Assembly (NCBI RefSeq): GCF_006517815.1
Contig: NZ_CP041198.1
Span: forward strand, 930,001-994,000
Origin: Pseudarthrobacter sp. NIBRBAC000502770
GTDB lineage: Bacteria; Actinomycetota; Actinomycetes; Actinomycetales; Micrococcaceae
Length of the DNA: 64,000 nt
Direction of reading: 5' to 3'
The translations under genes were made by a program, and so were the position numbers. The notes beneath the pieces were generated by a model. It was not told where the DNA came from, did not search any database, and saw only the letters and a list, made by a program, of their open reading frames with translations. This document shows positions 8,788-17,302 of this stretch, in pieces (positions within the stretch are counted from its first letter, which is position 1; the number at the start of each line of letters is the position of its first letter).

Positions 8788-9696
8788 ATGGCTGACTCTT
8801 CCGCGCACATCCCTGCCCTCGGTACCCTCCTGACCGCCATGGTCACGCCGTTCACCAAGGACGGCGCAGTGGATTACGACCAGGCGGCAGCGCTGGCCAG
8901 CAAACTGGTTGACGACGGCTGCGACGGCCTTGTGGTCACCGGCACCACAGGCGAAACCTCCACGCTGACAGACGAAGAGAACCTCGGCATGTTCCGCGCC
9001 GTCAAGGATGCCGTGGGCGGCCGAGCAGCCATCATTGCCGGTACCGGCACGAACGACACAGCGCACTCGGTGCACCTTTCCCAGCAGGCAGCCGCCCTCG
9101 GCGTCGACGGCCTCCTCCTGGTGACCCCTTACTACAACAAGCCCAGCCAGGCCGGCGTTCGCGCGCACTTCGAGACCATCGCCTCCGCAGTGGACGTCCC
9201 CGTCATGCTCTACGACATTCCGGGCCGGTCCTCCATCGCGATTGAGCCCGACACCATGATCCGGCTGGCCCAGCACCCCAACATCGTCGCCGTCAAGGAC
9301 GCCAAGGCGGACTTCACCGCAGCCACCCGCGTCATGGCCGAAACGGACCTCCTCTTCTACTCGGGCGATGACGGGCTGACCCTTCCCTGGATGGCGCTGG
9401 GCGCAGTCGGCCTGGTCGGGGTCACCACCCACGTGGCCACCCGCCGCTTCCGCGAGCTCATCGACGCCGTCAACGCCAATGACCTTGGGACTGCCCGCAA
9501 GATCAACTTCGAGCTGCAGCCCGTCGTCCGCGCCACCATGACCCGCGTCCAGGGGGCCGTGGCGGCCAAGCAGATTCTTAAATGGCAGGGAGTCCTGCCC
9601 AACTCGATTGTCCGTTTGCCCCTCGTGGAGCCGGACGAAACCGAGATCGAAACCATCCGCGGGGATTTGGCGGAAGCGGGGCTGGTCTTCTCCTGA
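8788..9696 (+). CDS. dapA: 4-hydroxy-tetrahydrodipicolinate synthase DapA
   Basis: Condenses pyruvate with aspartate semialdehyde, the first committed step to diaminopimelate and lysine. A 302-residue TIM-barrel enzyme. GTTGETSTL carries the conserved Thr pair, LYDIPGR contains the catalytic Tyr (Y142) and VAVKDAKAD the Schiff-base lysine (K170). The ATG at 8788 is supported by the -10-like hexamer 7 nt upstream and by the family N terminus (LGTLLTAMVTPFTKDG). RNase J follows 40 bp downstream, a gene order common in actinobacteria. Confidence 0.96.
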   Translation: MADSSAHIPALGTLLTAMVTPFTKDGAVDYDQAAALASKLVDDGCDGLVVTGTTGETSTLTDEENLGMFRAVKDAVGGRAAIIAGTGTNDTAHSVHLSQQAAALGVDGLLLVTPYYNKPSQAGVRAHFETIASAVDVPVMLYDIPGRSSIAIEPDTMIRLAQHPNIVAVKDAKADFTAATRVMAETDLLFYSGDDGLTLPWMALGAVGLVGVTTHVATRRFRELIDAVNANDLGTARKINFELQPVVRATMTRVQGAVAAKQILKWQGVLPNSIVRLPLVEPDETEIETIRGDLAEAGLVFS

Positions 9697-9736
9697 GGCT
9701 AAGACCGGCACCCTTCCGCCTGGAAAGTAGTGCACT

Positions 9737-11428
9737 ATGACCCAAACTGCCCTTACCGGCCTTGTCACCCCTCCGCGCCTGCCCCAGGGCACGCTCAGGA
9801 TCGTTCCGCTTGGCGGACTCGGGGAGATCGGCCGGAACATGGCCGTGTTCGAAATCGACGGCAAGCTGCTGATCGTGGACTGCGGCGTCCTCTTCCCCGA
9901 GGAAACCCAGCCCGGCGTTGACCTGATCCTGCCGGATTTCTCCTACATCGAGGACCGGCTGGACGACGTCGTGGCCGTCATCCTCACCCATGGCCACGAG
10001 GACCACATCGGCGCCGTGCCGTACCTGCTGCGCCTGCGCAACGACATTCCCCTGGTCGGTTCCCAGCTGACGCTTGCCCTGATCGAGGCAAAGCTGCAGG
10101 AGCACCGCATCCGGCCCTACACGCTGACGGTCGAAGAGGGCCAGGTGGAGAAGTTCGGGCCGTTCGAATGCGAATTCGTCGCCGTGAACCACTCCATCCC
10201 GGATGCCCTGGCCGTCTTTATCCGCACCGCCGGCGGCACTGTCCTGCACACCGGTGACTTCAAGATGGACCAGCTGCCGCTGGACGGACGCATCACCGAC
10301 CTGCGCCACTTCGCCAAGCTGGGCGAAGAGGGCGTTGACCTCTTCATGTCCGACTCCACCAACGCCGACGTCCCCGGCTTCACCACGGCCGAGAAGGAAA
10401 TCGGGCCGACCCTGGAGCGCCTCTTCGGTCAGGCCACCAAGCGCATCATCGTGGCGTCCTTCTCCTCCCACGTGCACCGCGTGCAGCAGGTCCTCGACGC
10501 CGCCGCCAAGCACAACCGCAAGGTGGCCTTCGTGGGCCGCTCCATGGTCCGCAACATGGCCATTGCCGAAAAGCTGGGCTACCTGGACGTCCCGGCCGGG
10601 CTGATCGTCGACATCAAGAACATCGACAACCTGCCGGACAACCGGGTGGTCCTGATGTCCACCGGTTCGCAGGGCGAGCCCATGGCGGCCCTGTCCCGGA
10701 TGGCAAACGGTGACCACCGGGTGGTGGTGGGGGACGGCGATACCGTCATCCTGGCCTCCAGCCTCATCCCGGGCAACGAGAACGCCGTGTTCCGGATCAT
10801 CAACGGCCTCCTCAAGCTTGGCGCCGACGTCATCCACAAGGGCAACGCCAAGGTCCACGTCTCCGGCCACGCCGCGGCCGGCGAACTGCTCTACTGCTAC
10901 AACATCCTCGAGCCGCTCAACGCGATGCCGGTTCACGGCGAAACCCGCCACCTGATCGCCAACGGCAAGATCGCCATCGAGTCCGGCGTTCCGGAAGCCA
11001 GCGTCATCCTCGCGGACAACGGCACCGTCATCGACCTTCGCGACCACCAGGCAGACATCGTGGGCCAGGTGGAGGTGGGCTTCGTCTACGTTGACGGCTC
11101 CAGCGTTGGGGAGATCACGGACGCCGACCTCAAGGACCGCAGGATCCTGGGCGACGAAGGCTTCATCTCGATCATCACGGTGATCCACCGCGCCACCGGC
11201 AAGGTGGTGTCCGGCCCCGAGATCCATGCCCGCGGCGTTGCCGAAGACGACTCCGTCTTCGACGACATCATCCCCAAGATCAACGCGGCACTGGAAGAAG
11301 CGGTCCAGAACAATGCGGACCACACCAGCCACCAGCTCCAGCAGGTGGTGCGCCGCGTCGTGGGCACCTGGGTCAACCGCAAGCTGCGCCGCAAGCCCAT
11401 GATCATCCCGGTGGTCCTCGAGGCCTGA
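9737..11428 (+). CDS. rnj: Ribonuclease J
   Basis: A 563-residue metallo-beta-lactamase/beta-CASP ribonuclease with 5' exonuclease and endonuclease roles in rRNA maturation and mRNA decay. The metal-binding motif H85-G-H-E-D-H90 is intact (LTHGHEDHIGAVPYL). Further motifs are HSIPDA, HTGDFKMD, SDSTNADVPGFT and the beta-CASP and C-terminal SGHAAAGEL/PVHGETRHL segments. The C-terminal RNase J domain is present (NADHTSHQLQQVVRRVVGTWVNRKLRRKPMI). GGAAAG precedes the start. It is probably transcribed at least partly with dapA. Confidence 0.95.
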   Translation: MTQTALTGLVTPPRLPQGTLRIVPLGGLGEIGRNMAVFEIDGKLLIVDCGVLFPEETQPGVDLILPDFSYIEDRLDDVVAVILTHGHEDHIGAVPYLLRLRNDIPLVGSQLTLALIEAKLQEHRIRPYTLTVEEGQVEKFGPFECEFVAVNHSIPDALAVFIRTAGGTVLHTGDFKMDQLPLDGRITDLRHFAKLGEEGVDLFMSDSTNADVPGFTTAEKEIGPTLERLFGQATKRIIVASFSSHVHRVQQVLDAAAKHNRKVAFVGRSMVRNMAIAEKLGYLDVPAGLIVDIKNIDNLPDNRVVLMSTGSQGEPMAALSRMANGDHRVVVGDGDTVILASSLIPGNENAVFRIINGLLKLGADVIHKGNAKVHVSGHAAAGELLYCYNILEPLNAMPVHGETRHLIANGKIAIESGVPEASVILADNGTVIDLRDHQADIVGQVEVGFVYVDGSSVGEITDADLKDRRILGDEGFISIITVIHRATGKVVSGPEIHARGVAEDDSVFDDIIPKINAALEEAVQNNADHTSHQLQQVVRRVVGTWVNRKLRRKPMIIPVVLEA

Positions 11429-11444
11429 TGGTCCACCCCGCCGG

Positions 11445-11495
11445 CTCCGGCCCGCCCTCCCCGCCGCAGGCAGGAGTGCGGGCCGGAGGCCTTTA
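11445..11495 (+). terminator. Terminator after the RNase J gene
   Basis: CTCCGGCCCGC at 11445-11455 pairs exactly with GCGGGCCGGAG at 11478-11488, followed by GCCTTTAA. The loop is long (22 nt). Confidence 0.55.
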
Positions 11496-11555
11496 ACAGC
11501 GGGGAGCGGGGATGCTCCCGGCCCCGATATCCCCGGAATCACCGCATGCTTCCGG

Positions 11556-11568
11556 TAGCGTAACTACT
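11556..11568 (+). promoter_or_regulatory. Putative leaderless promoter of ftsK
   Basis: TAGCGT at 11556-11561 plus a 7-nt gap to ATG 11569. No Shine-Dalgarno lies in the gap. Confidence 0.5.
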
Positions 11569-14445
11569 ATGGCCACACGTACTACTTCCGCGCCCAAAGG
11601 TACCGGCAGGGGCAGCTCCGGCAGCAAATCCGGGAGCCCCACAGGCCGCGGAACCGGCTCCACCGCCGGCAGGGCGGGGCGTGGCGGCTCATCAAGCACC
11701 GCACGCACCCGCCAGCTTCCCGCCGTCGAACACCACCAGCCGTGGCTGCTGCGCGTAGTGGGCGGCGCATGGCTTGGCGTGGGGCACCTGGTGGGCGGGG
11801 GAGTGCGCCGCATCGGCCACGACGTCAGCGACCTCCCCCCCGAGGACCGCCGCGATGGAGCCGCCCTGTTCAACCTGGCGCTCGGCGTCTTCATCGCCAC
11901 GTTCGCCTGGTGGGGCCTGACAGGCTGGTTCCCGGACGCCGTCTACGCCGTGGTGAACGGCACGTTCGGGTGGATCTCCCTGCTGCTTCCGCTCATGCTC
12001 TTCGTCTGTGCCTTCCGGCTGTTCCGGCAGCCCTCCGATGGCCGGGGCAACAACAGGGTGGGCATCGGCTTCCTGATCATGACATTCGCCGGCTGCGGCC
12101 TGGCACACATCCTGGGCGGCCAGCCCACGGTGGCCGACGGCTTCGACGGGCTCCGCAGGGCGGGCGGCATGCTCGGTTTCCTGGCCGCCACGCCGTTGGC
12201 CGCCATCCATCCCGCCGTGCCGGTGGCCCTCTACGGCCTGCTCGCATTCGTATCCCTGCTGATCATCACGGCCACCCCGTTCACCGCCATTCCGCGCCGC
12301 ATCCGCGGAGCGTACGAGCACCTCATGGGCATCGACCTGATGGATCCGGAACGCGCCGACGTCCACGACCGCAGCTACCTCGAGCGGACGGCGCCGCCCG
12401 CACCCCGGAAGAAGAAGCGGAAGTTCTTCGGGAAGGACCAGGAAGCCGGGGCAGGCCTTGAGGGCTACGTGGGCGACGAAGCCTTCGAGCACGCTGTCAT
12501 TGACGACGACGAGGGCGAACCGGCGCGGCCCGCGCCCGGAGTGCGGCGGCCCACCCAGGCGGAGATCGCCGTCGAGAAGATCAAGGCCGCCCAGGGCCTG
12601 GGCGCCGGTGCGCAGGCGGCCCCGCCGGAAAACGCCACCGAGGCCATCCCCCTGGTTATCCCCGGTGCCGCGGCTCCCGGCAAGCCTGCCGCCGCGCCCA
12701 CGGTGCCCTCGAACCCGGTGGCGCCCGCGCCGCCGCCCGTTCCCATCCCGCAGCGGACCGAGCAGCTCTCGCTGGCCGGCGACGTGACCTACACCCTGCC
12801 GGCCTCGGACTTCCTGACCCCCGGGTCCATCCCGAAGGAGCGCACGGAAGCCAACGACGCCGTCGTCGCCGCCCTCACGGACACCCTGACCCAGTTCAAT
12901 GTTGATGCCACGGTCACCGGGTTCAGCCGCGGCCCCACCGTCACCCGGTACGAAATCGAGCTCTCGCCCGGCACCAAGGTGGAGCGCGTCACCGCCCTGT
13001 CCAAGAACATCTCGTACGCCGTTGCCTCCAGCGACGTCCGGATCCTCAGCCCCATCCCCGGTAAGTCCGCCATCGGCATCGAGATCCCCAACACCGACCG
13101 TGAAACGGTCTCCCTGGGCGATGTCCTCCGCAGCCAGAACGCGCGCCGCACGGACCACCCCATGGTGATGGGCGTGGGCAAGGACGTGGAGGGCGGCTAT
13201 GTGGTGGCCAACCTGGCCAAGATGCCCCACCTCCTGGTGGCTGGTGCCACCGGTGCCGGCAAGTCGTCCTTCGTGAACTCGATGATCACCTCGATCCTGA
13301 TGCGGGCCACCCCGGATGAGGTCCGCATGGTCATGGTGGACCCCAAACGAGTGGAACTGACCGCGTACGAGGGCGTGCCGCACCTCATCACGCCGATCAT
13401 CACCAACCCCAAGAAGGCCGCCGAGGCGCTGCAGTGGGTGGTGCGGGAAATGGACGCCCGCTACGACGACCTGGCCAACTACGGCTTCAAGCACATCGAC
13501 GATTTCAACAAGGCCGTCCGTGCCGGGAAGGTCCACCCGCCGGTGGACTCCAAGCGCGTCATCCGGCCCTACCCATACCTGCTGGTGATCGTGGACGAGC
13601 TTGCCGACCTGATGATGGTCGCCCCGCGCGACGTAGAAGACTCGATCGTCCGCATCACCCAGCTGGCCCGCGCCGCAGGCATCCACCTGGTCCTGGCCAC
13701 CCAGCGCCCGTCCGTGGACGTGGTCACCGGCCTCATCAAGGCCAACGTGCCTTCGCGCATGGCCTTCGCCACGTCCTCCGTCACCGACTCCCGCGTGGTC
13801 CTCGACCAGCCCGGCGCCGAGAAGCTGATCGGTCAGGGCGACGCCCTCTTCCTGCCTATGGGAGCGTCCAAGGCGATGCGTGTCCAGGGCGCCTGGGTCA
13901 CCGAATCGGAGATCCATAAAGTGGTGGAGCACGTCAAGGGGCAGCTGCAGGCTGTCTACCGGGACGACGTCGCCCCCGAAGCGGAAAAGAAGCAGATCGA
14001 CGACGACATCGGGGACGACCTCGAGGTGCTGCTGCAGGCCACGGAGCTTGTGGTCACCACCCAGTTCGGCTCCACCTCCATGCTGCAGCGCAAGCTCCGG
14101 GTCGGCTTCGCCAAGGCCGGCCGGCTCATGGACCTCCTTGAGTCCAGGGGAGTGGTGGGACCTTCCGAGGGTTCCAAGGCCCGGGACGTCCTGGTCAAGC
14201 CGGACGACCTCGCCGCGGTCCTCGCCGCGATGAAAGGCCAGGAGCCGCCGGCCGTGGCCGATTCACAGACGGCAGCGCTCAGTGACAACGCCAACGCCAA
14301 CATTGCCCAGGGCGGCTACGCCGAAGACCTGGTGGCCGCTGACCTGGACCAGCGGAAGCAGAACGTCGAATATTACGACGGATCGGATTCCGCCCCGGGC
14401 GACGACGACGGCTCCGAGGACGCCTGGTCCCTCACCGGACGCTAG
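11569..14445 (+). CDS. ftsK: DNA translocase FtsK/SpoIIIE
   Basis: A 958-residue hexameric DNA pump that moves chromosome termini through the division septum. A basic Gly/Ser-rich N terminus (about 70 residues) is followed by four membrane helices (residues about 115-245) and a Pro/Ala-rich linker with a lysine cluster (RKKKRKFFGKD). The alpha/beta motor has Walker A GATGAGKSS (K565) and Walker B LLVIVDELADLMM, with LATQRPSVDVVTG. The C-terminal gamma winged helix (QFGSTSMLQRKLRVGFAKAGRLMD) would read KOPS-like sequences. The ATG at 11569 rather than an upstream one is chosen from the TAGCGT-N7-ATG arrangement. Confidence 0.95.
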   Translation: MATRTTSAPKGTGRGSSGSKSGSPTGRGTGSTAGRAGRGGSSSTARTRQLPAVEHHQPWLLRVVGGAWLGVGHLVGGGVRRIGHDVSDLPPEDRRDGAALFNLALGVFIATFAWWGLTGWFPDAVYAVVNGTFGWISLLLPLMLFVCAFRLFRQPSDGRGNNRVGIGFLIMTFAGCGLAHILGGQPTVADGFDGLRRAGGMLGFLAATPLAAIHPAVPVALYGLLAFVSLLIITATPFTAIPRRIRGAYEHLMGIDLMDPERADVHDRSYLERTAPPAPRKKKRKFFGKDQEAGAGLEGYVGDEAFEHAVIDDDEGEPARPAPGVRRPTQAEIAVEKIKAAQGLGAGAQAAPPENATEAIPLVIPGAAAPGKPAAAPTVPSNPVAPAPPPVPIPQRTEQLSLAGDVTYTLPASDFLTPGSIPKERTEANDAVVAALTDTLTQFNVDATVTGFSRGPTVTRYEIELSPGTKVERVTALSKNISYAVASSDVRILSPIPGKSAIGIEIPNTDRETVSLGDVLRSQNARRTDHPMVMGVGKDVEGGYVVANLAKMPHLLVAGATGAGKSSFVNSMITSILMRATPDEVRMVMVDPKRVELTAYEGVPHLITPIITNPKKAAEALQWVVREMDARYDDLANYGFKHIDDFNKAVRAGKVHPPVDSKRVIRPYPYLLVIVDELADLMMVAPRDVEDSIVRITQLARAAGIHLVLATQRPSVDVVTGLIKANVPSRMAFATSSVTDSRVVLDQPGAEKLIGQGDALFLPMGASKAMRVQGAWVTESEIHKVVEHVKGQLQAVYRDDVAPEAEKKQIDDDIGDDLEVLLQATELVVTTQFGSTSMLQRKLRVGFAKAGRLMDLLESRGVVGPSEGSKARDVLVKPDDLAAVLAAMKGQEPPAVADSQTAALSDNANANIAQGGYAEDLVAADLDQRKQNVEYYDGSDSAPGDDDGSEDAWSLTGR

Positions 14446-14450
14446 CCCGG

Positions 14451-14462
14451 TAGCCTAGGAAC
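14451..14462 (+). promoter_or_regulatory. Putative leaderless promoter of pgsA
   Basis: TAGCCT at 14451-14456 and a 6-nt gap to GTG 14463; it begins 5 bp after the ftsK stop. Confidence 0.45.
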
Positions 14463-15104
14463 GTGACTAGCACCGATGCAACCGCCGCCGGCCAAGGCCG
14501 TGCCGGGGTCTGGAACCTCCCCAATGTCCTGACCATGATCCGCATCGCGCTGGTCCCGTTCTTCGTGTGGTTCCTCGTGGCCGACGCCCCCGGGCTGCAC
14601 AGCACCTCCGGACCGTGGCGCTGGGCGGCGGTGGCCGCGTTCGCCGTCGCCATCTACACGGACAAGCTCGACGGCGACATCGCCAGGAGCCGGAACCTGG
14701 TCACTGACTTCGGCAAGATTGCCGACCCCATTGCCGACAAGCTGCTCATCGGCTCCGCGCTGGTGATGCTGTCCTTGCTGGGCGAGCTCCCCTGGTGGGC
14801 AACCGTGGTGATCCTGGTCCGTGAATGGGGCATTACGGCCCTGAGGTTCTTCGTGATCCGCTACGGAGTCATCCCCGCCTCCCGCGGCGGCAAGCTCAAA
14901 ACCGTTGTCCAGACCGCGGCAATCTTCCTGTACCTGCTGCCGCTCGGGGCATTCGCGCCCTGGATGTCCTGGGTGGCATTCGCCGTCATGATGGCAGCCG
15001 TGGCGATCACGCTGTGGACCGGCGTCGAGTACGTGGTTGAAGCCCTGCGCCTGCGCGCCAGGGGCAAGCGGCAGGCGGGAACCGAGGGACGGGAACAGGC
15101 ATGA
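14463..15104 (+). CDS. pgsA: CDP-diacylglycerol--glycerol-3-phosphate 3-phosphatidyltransferase
   Basis: A 213-residue CDP-alcohol phosphatidyltransferase making phosphatidylglycerophosphate in the membrane. The family signature D-G-x2-A-R-x8-G-x3-D is present but the first position is changed: it reads DKLDGDIARSRNLVTDFGKIADPIADK, with the paired aspartates retained. Four to five hydrophobic helices. The N terminus NLPNVLTMIRIALVPFFVW is characteristic. GTG 14463 is used. The 3' end overlaps the cinA-like gene by ATGA, so the two are translationally coupled. Confidence 0.93.
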   Translation: MTSTDATAAGQGRAGVWNLPNVLTMIRIALVPFFVWFLVADAPGLHSTSGPWRWAAVAAFAVAIYTDKLDGDIARSRNLVTDFGKIADPIADKLLIGSALVMLSLLGELPWWATVVILVREWGITALRFFVIRYGVIPASRGGKLKTVVQTAAIFLYLLPLGAFAPWMSWVAFAVMMAAVAITLWTGVEYVVEALRLRARGKRQAGTEGREQA

Positions 15105-15580
15105 GCAACCTTCACCGGCTGGCGGCACAGGCCGTCCGGCAGGCACTTGACTCCGGACGGACCGTTGCCACTGCGGAGTCGTTGACGGCCGGCATGGTGT
15201 CCGCTGTCCTGGCTGACACCCCGGGCGCCTCCGGCATGCTGCAGGGCGGGGTGGTGGCATACCAAAACTCGGTGAAGGAGGCGGTGCTGCACGTGCCCGC
15301 CGACCTGCTGGCCAGTGCCGGCTCCGTCGATCCCGACGTCGCCCGGGCCATGGCCGCCGGGGCGCGCACTGTCCTGGGCGCCGACGTCGGGCTTTCCACC
15401 ACCGGCGTCGCCGGTCCCGAGGCCCACGACGGCAAACCCGTGGGCCGGGTCTACATCGGCATCGCCACAGCCGCAGGCACCGCCGGTTTCGAGTACTCCT
15501 TCACCGGAAACCGGCCGGACATCCGCGCCGCCACTTGCGCCGCCGCCCTCGAAAGACTCCTCGAAGCCCTCGCCGGCTAA
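15101..15580 (+). CDS. CinA family protein (nicotinamide-nucleotide amidohydrolase domain)
   Basis: A 159-residue single-domain protein equal to the C-terminal CinA/PncC domain, which deamidates nicotinamide mononucleotide. Typical features: TVATAESLTAGMVSAVLADTPGAS, GGVVAYQNSVKEAVL, VARAMAAGAR, LSTTGVAGPEAHDGKPVGRVYIGIA and the FTGNR segment. The N-terminal MoCF-like domain of full-length CinA is absent, as in many actinobacterial versions. The ATGA overlap with pgsA and the nearby clgR and recA match the usual actinobacterial order. Confidence 0.9.
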   Translation: MSNLHRLAAQAVRQALDSGRTVATAESLTAGMVSAVLADTPGASGMLQGGVVAYQNSVKEAVLHVPADLLASAGSVDPDVARAMAAGARTVLGADVGLSTTGVAGPEAHDGKPVGRVYIGIATAAGTAGFEYSFTGNRPDIRAATCAAALERLLEALAG

Positions 15581-15657
15581 GCCGCGCAGGCCGCCAAGTT
15601 ACCGCGCGTAAAGTTGCCGGGAACAAAAGCCATTACCGATTAGTTATTACATTGTGT

Positions 15658-15672
15658 CGCTTCCGAAGAGCG
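15658..15672. promoter_or_regulatory. Inverted repeat upstream of clgR, possible operator
   Basis: CGCTTCCGAAGAGCG, 4-bp CGCT/AGCG arms around a 7-nt spacer, followed by TAGGAT (15681-15686) as a possible -10. ClgR operators carry CGC...GCG arms, but the spacer here is longer than the form I know, so this is only a candidate autoregulatory site. Confidence 0.25.
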
Positions 15673-15748
15673 GAGGCGCCTAGGATGAAATGACCAAGAC
15701 AGGTTCGCCGGCGGCGGACCTGACCAATGAGGGAGCAAGGCGATACAG

Positions 15749-16201
15749 ATGGTAAAGCAGCCCGTATCCGTAAACGGCGTTGTCCGCTGGAAGGATGTGG
15801 GCCTCGCCGAACAGGCTAAGAGCGAACAGAAGGAGCGCAAGATGGTAGTACTTCGTCACGAAATCGGTGATGTCCTGCGCGATGTCCGCCAGCGTCAGGG
15901 GCGCACGCTCCGTGAAGTTTCGCACAGCGCCCGTGTCTCCCTGGGATACCTCAGCGAAGTGGAGCGCGGCCAAAAGGAAGCATCGTCAGAGCTCCTGTCC
16001 TCGATCTGCTCGGCACTGGATGTTCCGCTGTCAAGCATGCTCCGCGAGGTCAGCGACCGCGTGGCAGTAGCCGAAGGCGTCGCCGTTCCGGACACCGTCC
16101 CGCAGGAATTCTCCCAGCGTTACGGCCGTGACCTGGAACGCGACCTCAACACTGAACTGAACGACGAACTCTCCACGGGACTCCTCTCCGGAGCCCGGTA
16201 A
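15749..16201 (+). CDS. clgR: ClgR-like helix-turn-helix transcriptional regulator
   Basis: An XRE-type HTH lies in [46 protein letters not shown], nearly identical to ClgR, the actinobacterial activator of Clp protease genes. The protein is 150 residues from ATG 15749. A better Shine-Dalgarno (AAGGAG at 15830-15835, 6-nt spacing) precedes ATG 15842, which gives a 119-residue form beginning [11 protein letters not shown] like the textbook family, so the true start is uncertain. The acidic C terminus ([19 protein letters not shown]) is unlike the LAA-type degron of Streptomyces ClgR. Confidence 0.85.
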   Translation: MVKQPVSVNGVVRWKDVGLAEQAKSEQKERKMVVLRHEIGDVLRDVRQRQGRTLREVSHSARVSLGYLSEVERGQKEASSELLSSICSALDVPLSSMLREVSDRVAVAEGVAVPDTVPQEFSQRYGRDLERDLNTELNDELSTGLLSGAR

Positions 16202-16232
16202 GGAGCCCCACCGCAGGGTGGGCGCCGGACAA

Positions 16233-16265
16233 CAGGAAGCCCCCGGCCATGCCGGGGGCTTCCTG
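16233..16265. terminator. Bidirectional terminator between clgR and marR
   Basis: A 15-bp perfect stem (CAGGAAGCCCCCGGC and its complement) with a 3-nt loop. It ends 3 bp from the stop of the opposing MarR gene, so it serves both convergent genes. Confidence 0.8.
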
Positions 16266-16268
16266 CTG

Positions 16269-16814
16269 TCATGAGTCCTGCTGCGCCCGCTCCGGTGAGC
16301 CCGGCCCGTCAGCGGCCTCCCTGGGGAATCCGTCACGCTCATAAGTGGAGTTCAACCTGGCCATGCAGCGGGCCAATTCCTCAAGGTCCTCCACCGGCCA
16401 CTCGCGCAGCCGCTCCTGGAAGACCTGTCGCCTGGCGTCCTGGACCTGGTGCATCTTCTCTTCGCCCTTGGGCGTCAGCCGGATCGACTGCGCCCGGCGG
16501 TCCAGGGGGTCCGCCTCCTTGGACACCAGGCCCAGACCTTCCAGGAACGCGATCTGCCGGCTGACCGACGGCTTGCCCACACCGATGTTCATGGCCAGCT
16601 CAGTCAGCCGGATGGGGCCTTCCCGGCGGATAATCGTCAACAGCCCGTACGCCGCTGGCTCCATGTCCGGGTGGACCTCGCGCGAAAGCTGGTTGGAGAT
16701 GGCCCGCGCCCGCCGCCAAAAAAGGCTGATCTGGTGTTCAACATTTTGCAGCGCGGCATCGGCGGCGTCATTGCCTGTGTCCTGCCGCGGCGGGAGGTCC
16801 GGGGAGTTGCTCAT
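16269..16814 (-). CDS. MarR family transcriptional regulator
   Basis: A 181-residue winged-helix regulator from ATG 16814. The core is ISLFWRRARAISNQLSREVHPDMEPAAYGLLTII, then the wHTH PIRLTELAMNIGVGKPSVSRQIAFLEGLGLV and the wing DPLDRRAQSIRLTPKG. A Pro/Ser-rich C-terminal tail follows. The -10-like TAGAAT (complement of 16822-16827) sits 7 nt before this start, so the mRNA is probably leaderless. The ligand and targets are unknown. It faces the DUF3046 gene across a 41-bp gap, where overlapping divergent promoters are visible. Confidence 0.88.
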   Translation of the reverse strand: MSNSPDLPPRQDTGNDAADAALQNVEHQISLFWRRARAISNQLSREVHPDMEPAAYGLLTIIRREGPIRLTELAMNIGVGKPSVSRQIAFLEGLGLVSKEADPLDRRAQSIRLTPKGEEKMHQVQDARRQVFQERLREWPVEDLEELARCMARLNSTYERDGFPREAADGPGSPERAQQDS

Positions 16815-16855
16815 GGCAACAATTCTAGGGTCCACAATCATGAGAGGATTTACCG
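16815..16855. promoter_or_regulatory. Compact divergent promoter region marR / DUF3046
   Basis: On the minus strand TAGAAT (16827-16822) with 7 nt to the marR start; on the plus strand TAGGGT (16826-16831), about 24 nt before the DUF3046 ATG, which has its own GAGAGGA ribosome site. The two hexamers overlap, so the genes probably compete for polymerase. Confidence 0.4.
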
Positions 16856-17080
16856 ATGCGAATCAGCGAGTACTGGCGTCTGATGGATGACGAGTTCGGC
16901 GCGGGATACTCCCGCGTGCTGAGCAGCACCCTGGTCCTTGCCGGCGTCGGTGGGCGCACCGCTGACCAGGCCCTGGCGGCCGGGGTTGAGCCGCGCCGGG
17001 TCTGGCTTGCGGTCTGCGACGTCCAGGATGTCCCGTCGGAACGGCGGCTGGGCCGCGACATCGCCCCGCGCCGCGACTAG
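16856..17080 (+). CDS. DUF3046 domain-containing protein
   Basis: A 74-residue protein reading MRISEYWRLMDDEFGAGYSR, then LAGVGGRTADQALAAGVEPRRVWLAVCD, the pattern of the actinobacterial DUF3046 family found next to recA. No catalytic motif is visible and the function is unknown. GAGAGGA is 7 nt upstream of the ATG. It lies 222 bp before recA, with the recA SOS promoter in between. Confidence 0.88.
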   Translation: MRISEYWRLMDDEFGAGYSRVLSSTLVLAGVGGRTADQALAAGVEPRRVWLAVCDVQDVPSERRLGRDIAPRRD

Positions 17081-17144
17081 CGGAGGGCACGGCGCTGCCG
17101 GGGCGGGGATCCTGCCGGCGGACACGCCGCAGGAGCTCCACTCT

Positions 17145-17173
17145 TCGAATACCTGTTCGGATAAGGCTATGAT
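17145..17173 (+). promoter_or_regulatory. SOS promoter of recA (LexA box plus -10)
   Basis: The LexA box TCGAATACCTGTTCGG is at 17145-17160. TATGAT at 17168-17173 is a good -10; with a 17-18 nt spacer the -35 falls inside the box, so LexA would occlude the polymerase. The predicted leader is about 120 nt long. Confidence 0.8.
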
Positions 17174-17302
17174 TTTTTCATCGGGTTTATCCACATAGCC
17201 GTTGTCTTCCGGCCGGAATGTCAGTGGGTCCCCTTAGCGTCAGAGATGACCAACACAATGGCCGCGAAGGCCACCATCGAGAAAGCATTAGAGGTGTCAA
17301 CC

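Noticed and set aside
9578..11542. A 654-codon minus-strand frame opposite the RNase J gene
   Set aside because: Antisense shadow rich in Gly, Asp and His; no recognisable domain.
11692..13932. A 746-codon open frame on the minus strand opposite ftsK
   Set aside because: Composition is that of an antisense shadow; ftsK motifs are complete on the other strand.
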